Notes under the pieces: model-generated
Database searches by the model: none
Seen by the model: the letters and a program-made list of their open reading frames with translations, nothing else
What the model was told of the DNA's origin: nothing
Program-made: the position numbers and the translations under genes
Part shown: piece after piece, positions 48,001 to 61,042 of the stretch
How positions within the stretch are numbered: position 1 is the first letter of the stretch
How the letters are laid out: every line of letters begins with the position of its first letter
Assembly: GCF_042242105.1 (NCBI RefSeq)
Contig: NC_092031.1
Span: 20,223,162 to 20,287,161, forward strand
Origin: Pempheris klunzingeri
Taxonomy: Eukaryota; Chordata; Actinopteri; Acropomatiformes; Pempheridae
Reading direction: 5' to 3'
Length of the DNA: 64,000 nt

Positions 48001-50881
48001 ACATTAAGCCCAACAGCTGTTTCCATGATTCCTAAGTTTGAGGTTGAATCAGAGCCTGATCTTTAAAGAAGCTCATGAAGTCGTTGTTACTGAGCTCTAA
48101 AGGAATACAAGGATCAATGGAGTTCTGGCTCTTAGTCAGTCTACTTAACGTGCTGAAAAGGAACCCAGGGGTGTTTTTATTATCTTCTATCAGTGAGGCG
48201 TAATAGGCAGGTCTGGCATTACAGTGTGATTCTTCTAATTTGGTGGCACGCTACATCCTTTCAAGTTTTTGCAAATTTTGCTTAAGTTTGCGGGTCTGGG
48301 AATTATACCAAGGAGCTTGTCTCTTTTCTTTAATTATCTTCTTTTTTAGAGGGTCGATGGAGTCAAGTGTCATTGGCATTGACCGTGCAGCACTATCGAC
48401 CAGATAATCGATTGGGGGCTATGATTAGCATTGGGGTCTTCTATCGTACTGAGACATGGCATTAGCTTAAATGCTGATGGAATCCCTTTTTTAAATTTTC
48501 AAATTCTTTTGTACTTAAATTTCCTCACCATGCAACAATCATATAACTTTGAGAGGCAGAGACAGATGAATGTACAGTCAAAAATCATAAATCCAGGCAA
48601 GCAGGCAATGGTAGAATCTGACAAACCGACTGGTATAGATGAGTATGAGTATGAGCTGATGAGTGAGTGACAGGCAGACAAAACGGTGTGTGTGTGTGGA
48701 TGGTAAACTGTTGTGAAAAAGCTGGCGGGTGCTGACTGGCAGATAGGCAGATGGGGTGTGCCCAGGAGGGTGGGGTTTAGGAGCAGGAAGCTACAGCAGT
48801 GTCCATGACAATCCGATTTAATGAAGCACACAATTAGGATGCAGTGACTAAGAGTAAGAGATTCTTTTAAATAGGTCAGAAATAGTTAGATCCATGGAGG
48901 TGTTGTAGTTACAGACCTTTTCTACCTCCCTCTCTACATAACTACCAAGTAAAGTAAAACTTGACTATAATTATTTTTAAAATCAGAGTTCCAAAAACTA
49001 CAATAATAAGTATTTGAATGAATGTTAAAGTGGCGGAGGAATAGTAAAGATGTGTGGAGACGAAGCAGTGGATGGATGGAAAGATATATAGTGTGTGGTA
49101 TAGTGTGCCCTCCTCACCTCTTATGTTATCCAGCAGCATGTGCAGCACAGCCATGGTGAAGGAGGTCTGTGCGGGGGTGAGGTTGGACTCTTTTGCCCAC
49201 CAGAAACCGCAGACATAGTAATCCAGCAGGGCAGCTTCCCTCATACAGGTTTGATGGTTGCTGAAGCCCAGAATCTCCTTTATTTCCCTGCAGACAGCAG
49301 GGAACAGGTCTGGATAAATACTGTTTCAGTGCAGCTGTAATTGTACACTAAAATAGAGTCACTTCACTTCGGATGAAACATCTGGTATGACATCAGTGTG
49401 TGTTTTTTCTTTTTGGTGAATTTGTGGGTTTTAGCAACCAAAGGACAGTTCCTCTAGAAAAACATGTTTATTTTAAAAGCTGGCTCCAGTTGTTTGCAAT
49501 AAATTAAAAAATTTAGGTCAACAACATGGCAAATATTTAAAGACTTCAGCATTACTCCCAAGAGATTTATGTATATATATATATATATGTGTATATATCA
49601 ATGAGGATACATTCAAAGTTTTTGAAAGTTCCAGATATAGATATATATAGCATCAAACCTGTATGAGGGATATATATACATATATATTTGAAGGTCAGTC
49701 AATCTGGAACTTTCAAAAACTTTGACTGTATCCTCAAGTATGATGAAACTGGCTCTGGTTAGAACTCCAGCACTCTATGACAGGTTTCACACCATTCTTC
49801 CTCACACATGGTCATGAAGCCAGGATACTTCCTAATCTGTTGTTCCCTAACAGCAATCCATCGTTATCTACTCCAGGTACTCCTGCAGACTATGTTGCAC
49901 AGTTCACCCAGAAACTTTGATCAGCCTTCAGTTCTGCTGCATTGAACAGTGTGTGTGCCTGCGAACAGCAGAAACAGCTGTATCACAAATGCGTCCAACA
50001 CCGTTAAAACAAAAACTTGCTCCACACTGGAAAGGCCCCTTTGAAATATTGGAGTACCTTGGATCTAATGTGGATTCTCTTGCAGTGATGTATAGGATTA
50101 CCTCCTGGATCAGCCTGACAAACCCCAGATTATTCATTACAATGTTTCTGTACCAGATCATGGACTTAACACACCTGAGTGTGACCCATCTGTCCAGTCT
50201 CAACTCCTTCACTTTACTGCATTGTCTGCAGCAACGACGAGCCACAACGTACCTGGCTGCAGCAGTGTCCCCTCACTGGTCCCTCAGATCTGCCGGACAG
50301 AGCCCCACTCCCACTCTCCCCCATCACCTTCTCCTTGGACTAAGTGTCTGACTGCTTCCCCCTCTGGTCAAGTCATGATTAGGAGGTCCCCTGCTGTCCC
50401 CTCTTCATGTTAGACCTCCCAGATATCTTATGGACTGTGTTCTTCAGTGGGACTGTTAAGTGGGTTTTGGACGGAGGGCGCCACTCGGGGATGCAAATTA
50501 TTACCCCTCCAGCAGTTGGCGCTCTAGGCGACCGTCTATATGGCCTATGCCTTGAGCCGGCCCTGTGTACACATTTACTCAAGCATCTTCAGAAGCCTTC
50601 TGAACCCTCTCTCTCCATGCAGAAGGTGCTAACTCTACTCACGCCTCAAGCTCGCCCGCCGCCGTCCCGCTCAGCAGCTCCCGGATCCGTTGTTGCGGCA
50701 GGACGTCCCACTGGAGGAGCGCCTCCTCTCTGAGACCGGGGGGGGGGGGCACTCTGCTGAAGTCACGTTAAAGATAAGACAGCAGGCAACACGTGCAAAC
50801 GGCGCAGTCATCACCTGTAAACGTATTATCCTTTACTTTTGGCGGCTCCCTCTTCTCACGACGCGTCGCTCCTCCGGCCAT
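44904..50881 (-). CDS. cabcoco1: Ciliary-associated calcium-binding coiled-coil protein 1
   Basis: Six minus-strand exons: 50881-50815, 50727-50643, 49287-49118, 46973-46832, 45156-45084 and 44984-44904 (TGA at 44906-44904). All junction phases fit, giving 205 residues. The third exon has [14 protein letters not shown] and LLHMLLDNI, the fourth [12 protein letters not shown] and [12 protein letters not shown], the fifth [12 protein letters not shown]. This order matches my memory of human CABCOCO1 (C10orf107). The first two exons are less sure: the start [12 protein letters not shown] follows a good Kozak context, and the second exon needs an acceptor just after a run of 12 C. The C-terminus looks shorter than in mammals. 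Introns hold LINE copies, a fold-back and an LTR-element fossil. The role is inferred to be in motile cilia or sperm flagella; the X-box upstream supports this. Confidence 0.75.
45033..45068. repeat. (CA)n microsatellite in cabcoco1 intron
   Basis: About 17 CA dinucleotides lying 16 bases beyond the 3' side of the cabcoco1 exon 45084-45156, next to its donor site. Confidence 0.9.
45725..46322 (+). repeat. LINE/SINE-type interspersed repeat with simple tail
   Basis: Starts with TTTATTGTCCCCAGGGGGG-type wording and ends GACAATAAAACTTTCTGATT followed by repeats of TGATTC. These are the head and tail phrases of short fish retroposon copies. It lies in the cabcoco1 intron between exons 46832-46973 and 45084-45156. 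No coding capacity. Confidence 0.5.
47010..47690 (+). mobile_element. L2/CR1-type LINE reverse-transcriptase fragment (plus)
   Basis: It reads through the reverse transcriptase start ([21 protein letters not shown]) and core ([32 protein letters not shown]), with stops before 47315 and after 47573. Both LINE ends are missing. It lies in a cabcoco1 intron and abuts an inverted copy of the same family. Confidence 0.8.
47691..48430 (-). mobile_element. L2/CR1-type LINE fragment (minus), inverted partner
   Basis: The minus strand at 47873-47700 repeats the reverse-transcriptase start found in the plus copy ([23 protein letters not shown]). Sequence to about 48430 continues toward the 5' part of the LINE. 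Together with 47010-47690 it makes a large inverted repeat: about 47100-47260 pairs with about 47710-47880. Confidence 0.7.
48431..49117. other. cabcoco1 intron sequence
   Basis: I see no repeat family or exon here; a small open frame at 48431-48670 has no recognisable content. Confidence 0.35.
49603..49735. repeat. Inverted repeat (hairpin) in cabcoco1 intron
   Basis: Two 32-base arms (49603-49634 and 49704-49735) are complementary apart from one mismatch. The arm begins GAGGATACA and ends AGTTCCAG. The loop of about 69 bases is TATA-rich and carries a 20-base stretch (49651-49670) that is the exact reverse complement of 49237-49256 in the nearby cabcoco1 exon. Confidence 0.85.
49740..50330 (+). 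mobile_element. Ty3/Gypsy-type LTR element fossil (integrase end)
   Basis: The stretch near 50015-50100 has the [13 protein letters not shown] wording of the C-terminal part of a Gypsy integrase, with weakly similar sequence on both sides. No LTRs, gag or other pol parts were recognised. It is an old, broken remnant with several interruptions, lying in the first large intron of cabcoco1. Its limits are approximate. Confidence 0.5.
50480..50570. repeat. Interspersed repeat fragment
   Basis: The phrase 'gcgctctaggcgaccg' followed by 'gccttgagccggccctg' is a recurring fish repeat end. Only a short piece is present, next to the predicted second exon of cabcoco1. Confidence 0.35.
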
Positions 50882-50896
50882 GTTGACTGTGTAGTC

Positions 50897-50910
50897 GTTG
50901 CTATAGCAAC
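50897..50910. promoter_or_regulatory. X-box (RFX site) upstream of cabcoco1
   Basis: GTTGCTATAGCAAC is a perfect 14-base palindrome fitting the RFX consensus GTNRCC/N(0-3)/RGYAAC. It lies 16 bases before the predicted cabcoco1 ATG on the minus strand and about 1 kb before tmem26. RFX factors drive ciliary genes through such sites close to the start, in keeping with the cabcoco1 call. Its nearness to the ATG means the leader must be very short or start inside it, so the true start may lie further in. Confidence 0.75.
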
Positions 50911-51094
50911 AGCCCCACCAGACTGCAACGTCAGCAGGTTGCTGACAGGCCACACACTGAGCAGGTGTGAGAGCTGTGAACACAGGTAAGACACGTGAGT
51001 AGTGTCACAGTTGGAATCAGACAGCAGTACGATTGTACTGCTCGGTTTATTAATATTTCAGTGCTTTAATGAATTCACGAAGACTAAGAACCGT

Positions 51095-51490
51095 GGTCAG
51101 AATCAGAATTACTTTAATAATCCCCAGGGGGAAATTGTTTTTGTTACACACAGCTCCAAAAAGACTAAGAATAAACTTCAAACATAAAAGTAAAAATCTA
51201 TACATAGAAAAGTACATTTTAAAAATTATGTATTAAAAATTATTATTACAAATTATTAGGTATTATTGAGGTAAATTATTGCACCAGGTGAGTCCAGAGT
51301 CTTATAATAATACATACCACCACATACCACCATAATAATACCACTACTAATAATGTATAACAACATGTACATTCAGAGTGAGGAGATGAATTGTATAATA
51401 CCAATAATACTACTACCACCAACAATAACATATAACAACATGTACACTCCGAGTGAGGAGCTGTATTATGTAATAATAATAATAACAATA
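51095..51490. repeat. Interspersed repeat plus ATA/ATT-rich duplicated block
   Basis: 'AATCAGAATTACTTTAATAA' followed by TCCCCAGGGGGAAATTG is a common fish retroposon phrase. After it, a block containing TATAACAACATGTACA and GAGTGAGGAG occurs twice (about 51350-51395 and 51430-51470), embedded in AAT-rich simple sequence. Confidence 0.5.
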
Positions 51491-51662
51491 ATAATAATCA
51501 GGTGAGTCCAGAGTCCAGGCTCCTCTCCTCTCTGGTGAAACAGTTCATGTACTGGGTGAAGTTGGGCAGTGCCTTTGCCATGGTGACATGGTTGAAGTCA
51601 CCCAAGATAGCAATGAGTGCACTCGGGTGTAGAGTCTGTATGTCTGTGGATAAACTGTTTAG
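51491..51662 (-). mobile_element. LINE endonuclease fragment
   Basis: A minus-strand reading gives ALIAILGDFNHVTMAKALP, then NFTQYMNC and TREERSLDSG, the end part of a LINE endonuclease domain common in fish. Only about 50 codons remain. It lies just upstream of tmem26. Confidence 0.75.
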
Positions 51663-51949
51663 CCATTATAAAAAGTATTTTACTAACTGCAGGTAGTATT
51701 GTAAGCATGCGGTATACTTCGAAACCTTAGATTTGTTATTCAGAGCCAACAACTGCATGTCAAGTGCATGTCATGGCAGTAAACAGAAAGATGACATAAT
51801 AGTGGGCAGATGGAGGCGTGGCCCAGCTCCTTTTCCCACGCCTCTGCAGCACACAAAGTCCCTCAGACCACTCACATAGAAGTCCTCTGTCCCCTGCAGC
51901 AGCCAGAGCTCCTCCAGTGTGCTTCACAAACTGCAAGACTTCAAGCGCC

Positions 51950-57668
<5,719 letters not shown>

Positions 57669-57894
57669 GTCTGGATATTACTCTGGATGGCGTTATGATT
57701 GCAAGTCACGTTTTAGTGTATCTGCGTGTCTGTCTTTGAATAACTTCAGACTCTGTGTGTACATTGTGTACAGCAGTAGTCCAATATGTCAATTTTAGCT
57801 ATCAATGATACTGCAGTTAACTAACACAGTGTTATGTCTTGTCTAGTTTGTTAAGTTTAGTTCATGCGTTATGTATTTCCTCTTTTATTGTGGC
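57669..57894 (+). other. Probable tmem26 3' untranslated region
   Basis: It directly follows the tmem26 stop codon. No AATAAA was found before the LTR-like segment; the first clear one is near 58171 inside that segment. Confidence 0.4.
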
Positions 57895-58235
57895 GTTCAA
57901 CTTCTCCCTCTTGTTTCAGGCTTCTTGACCTCCTGCTCCTGTGACTGTCTGCCCCTCCCTGATTGTTTCCACCTGTGCCCCCTTCCCTGCCCCTCTCCTG
58001 TCCCAGATGGTCTTGTGCCCTTGTGTCGAGCGTTCCAGCATCCTAGTCAGTGTTAGAATCTTGTTCAGAGTGTTAGAGTCTAGTCAGGATTGTATTAGTC
58101 AGTAAGTATTTTTTGGATTGTGTGGATCTGTGTCTTGTTTTTGGTGCCTTGTCTTTGTTGATTGTGTTCAACAATAAACTGCACCTTTTACCATCTGTTT
58201 GCCTCGTGTTGAGCATTTGGGTCGTAACACAAACG
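57895..58235 (+). mobile_element. LTR-like fossil
   Basis: The order of phrases (CT-rich start, GATTGTTTCCACCTG, many TTGT/TTAG words, AATAAACTGCACCT, then CATTTGGGTCGTAACAC) resembles the terminal repeats of a fish LTR retrotransposon. Only one such segment is seen and no internal genes, so it would be a solo or partial LTR, old and broken. Family uncertain. Confidence 0.35.
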
Positions 58236-59215
58236 ACATCCACACACTTTCTAGAATGTACAGTATGTATATCCGAGTAACAGAAGAACTGATCACTTGT
58301 GCAGAGTGACTGATTAGAGCTCATCCGATGATGCTAAAGTCCTGTTGAAATATCAGAAACTAACTCAGCACTCAATGCTTACAACAGTAAGAGCACAAGA
58401 AAAGCTGTAGTCTGCGATTAAATTTGGTTTTGAGGTTTTTAGTATATATCATTTCATTTTATATTATTTTCTTTCTACAATTTCAGTACAGATCCGTACT
58501 CATACCAGTCATTGTGCATTTACACTACAATCACACTCACCCATTCACACATCATTCCTACAGGAGGAATCCAAGTTGGAGACATAGCTTCAGCCCTTAA
58601 ATCTTTCACCCAGAGAGTTTTGTAACAAATCAGACAATAGATGTATGCATAGACACGCTGTAGTAGATGACAGTAGTCAGGTAACATAGACTCAGTAGCT
58701 AGTGAAGAGGTTCTTAAAATCATGACACAGTTCCAGCTTCAGAATGTCATTTTTCCCAGGTGTCTTTTTGAAGCTATTCATGTGGTCACCTATAAATAGT
58801 TTTTAGCCCATTACTCTGTGGTGAAATTAAAAACTATGTTTCAAATGGCTTTTCCATTTTCATTTTGGTACGGTCATAGAACGGCATGCGAAAAATGAAA
58901 ATGCTCAAATGTTTGCTCAAGTAAGTGTAAGTGAGTGTTGTAATTCTAATGTGGGATTATATTTCCATTCTCCAATTCACGTTGTTTTAATGTGGCCTCC
59001 ATGGGCTTTGTGGGGAATTTTATTATTACTTTTGATCACTACTTTTAAAAGGCCAATTATACAATACTGAGCCTCAAATTTGTACTAACTGCACTAAATA
59101 TATATGTAACTGAGTAAGTACTAACAACATCATATATAACCAATTACAGAACACTGGATTTGAATTAACACTATTAATGTATTGATTAACGTTATCACAA
59201 ACTGTATGACCTTTA
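58236..59215. other. Intergenic stretch
   Basis: It contains a short relative (58530-58580) of the interspersed repeat at 2194-2335; otherwise AT-rich with nothing recognised. Confidence 0.35.
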
Positions 59216-59299
59216 TTTGAACTAACTACATGACCTGTGAGTGAACTAATAACACTATATAACCAATCATTAGAATCATTTGTGTTGCTAACACTGGAA

Positions 59300-60020
59300 G
59301 CTCAGTTCTTACTGACAATGTATGCTCTATGTTAATCAGCAGGGAGAGACTTATTAATGCAATGCACCGCCACAGGGAAGAGCCATACCCCATAGTTACT
59401 AAAGAGGGGAACAAGCACTGGCCCCAGGTTCTGAAGGGCCAGACACATGATGATTAAGTGGGATGTATATGGCAAGAAAGTACACGCTTACATGCACCAC
59501 TACACATCTCATAAACTACTTCACACCCAGTACTGGGAGCTCCAAGGACGAGGCTGGTGGGAGGCCGTTACTGGAACAGCAGGATGAGATAACTACACGG
59601 GAGGGATGTTCTCAGAAAGACTCCATTGTAAGATGCACACACACGATAGGGAAAGGTCACCAAGGAGGATACTTTGTTACAGGTACGGCTGCTGGATGAA
59701 GGTCGTGATGCCAAGAGGCTGGGACCAGCCTGTGCACCAACGAAGGGAGGGCCAAGCATAAATCCATGGCTACTCCCCACCTAGTCAACCAATCAAAAAT
59801 AATTGTATTCTTGGTGAAATGTATATACTGTTACTGCACATGTGCTCGGGGCTCACTCTTTGACCTGTTGGCTACAGACTAACAGCTTGCTGACTGTGGT
59901 TTTCAGAGCTCAGACTGAGTCCTTGGCCAAGATCAATACTTATTCACACAGAAAATAAAACACCTCAAATGAGAGAAGTTGCCTGTCCTTCATCGAAAAA
60001 ACGAACACGCTGACAGCTTC
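59300..60020 (+). mobile_element. Possible solo LTR of a retrovirus-like element
   Basis: A TATATA promoter-like stretch (about 59822) is followed by CTCGGGGCTCACTCTTTGAC-type wording, then AATAAAACACC (about 59955) and a short pyrimidine-rich end. This U3-R-U5-like order suggests a lone LTR. No gag, pol or env sequence is present. Limits and family are uncertain. Confidence 0.35.
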
Positions 60021-60193
60021 CATACAGGACCATGCCTCCAAACTTTACTTCCCTCTGACATGTCATCACTTTATTCTTCCCCAAAAGGCCACTGGGTGTG
60101 GAGTGGAACTATGAAGCATTGTACTCAAGGACAGTAGGCTACTGAGTAATAGTGCTCTCCCCGTCTCATAACAAGTCATCCTCAAAGAGCACG

Positions 60194-60207
60194 GTTGCCA
60201 TGGCTGC
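60194..60207. promoter_or_regulatory. X-box-like site
   Basis: GTTGCCATGGCTGC matches the RFX X-box in its left half fully and in its right half partly. It lies about 90 bases before a TATTTAA at 60279 in the CpG-rich block. Weaker than the site at 50897. Confidence 0.4.
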
Positions 60208-60779
60208 CACATCCCGATGCTGTTTGATTGGCAGCTGAGACGTCACAGCCTCCTCAGTCTCGTGTACCGCGTGCGCTGTATTTAATGCTTGTCCCCGCCC
60301 TCGCTCTCTACGTAACATGCGGCACCCCGTTCCGAGCGGATGGAGCGCAGGGTCCGTGTCCACTGAGCTGCACTGAGGAGGGTCTGCAGGAAGAGAGGAC
60401 ACCACCGCAGGTAACTCAGCCCTCTGCTTGTCGTAGAAAATCGTTGGTGCGTTCACATCTTTGTCATCTGATAAATGATGTATTTGGAGAAATAACTGAT
60501 GTATTATCCATTCAGAGCGCAAAACGCACTGAAACCCTCTTGATAGCCACGTTTCCTTAACTTGCAATAGAAAGGACAAATGATGTAGACGTAGACATTT
60601 AGGCAGTCATCTCCTGACAGGTTTTCCTGCCTGTCGTCACTATCGAATATAACATCAATTTGAAACAGTCCCGATGCGCCCTGAACGCGTCCTGTCCTTC
60701 TCCCCGCCGCCCACACTCCTGTGCGCTCAGAGAGAAAGATGGAAAGTGTTCGAACGACACATGAATCTCCTCTCCGCAG

Positions 60780-60881
60780 ATGGAGTCGGGACCGGGAGGC
60801 CGTGGCAGCCCGTCAGCGCTGCTCCTGAAGCCTCCGAGCCGGAGGAATAGCACCGGCCCTCTGCTGGACCAACTCCTGTGA
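60780..60881 (+). CDS. Possible upstream open reading frame, 33 codons
   Basis: It begins with ATG exactly at the predicted exon start (after CCGCAG) and runs 33 codons (MESGPGGRGSPSALLL...) to TGA at 60879-60881. If the exon is leader sequence, this is a uORF that could reduce translation of the main frame. No homology recognised; it may not be translated. Confidence 0.25.
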   Translation: MESGPGGRGSPSALLLKPPSRRNSTGPLLDQLL

Positions 60882-61042
60882 CCACATTATCCCCTGCTGG
60901 GAAGGAGCAACACCAAGTTGATTAAAAAGCCTCATCCTTTACATGGAGCCGGAGGGCGCAGGGTAGGGGGTGGGGGGGCGGCAGGGCCCTCCTGGAGAGA
61001 CCAGAGCTTCATACCTGAAGTGTAACTCCACCAAGACTAATG

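Larger units (their letters stand above)
60160..61042 (+). promoter_or_regulatory. CpG-rich promoter and 5' untranslated exons of a rightward gene
   Basis: CpG density rises sharply here. Splice signals on the plus strand: donor CAG|GTAACT at 60411, acceptor CCGCAG ending at 60779, donor ATG|GTAAGT at 61043. They suggest exons ending at 60410 and at 60780-61042. No long open frame is present, so the exons are probably untranslated. In human, RHOBTB1 lies beyond the 3' end of TMEM26 on the same strand and begins with non-coding exons, so rhobtb1 is a candidate; this is inference only. Confidence 0.45.
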
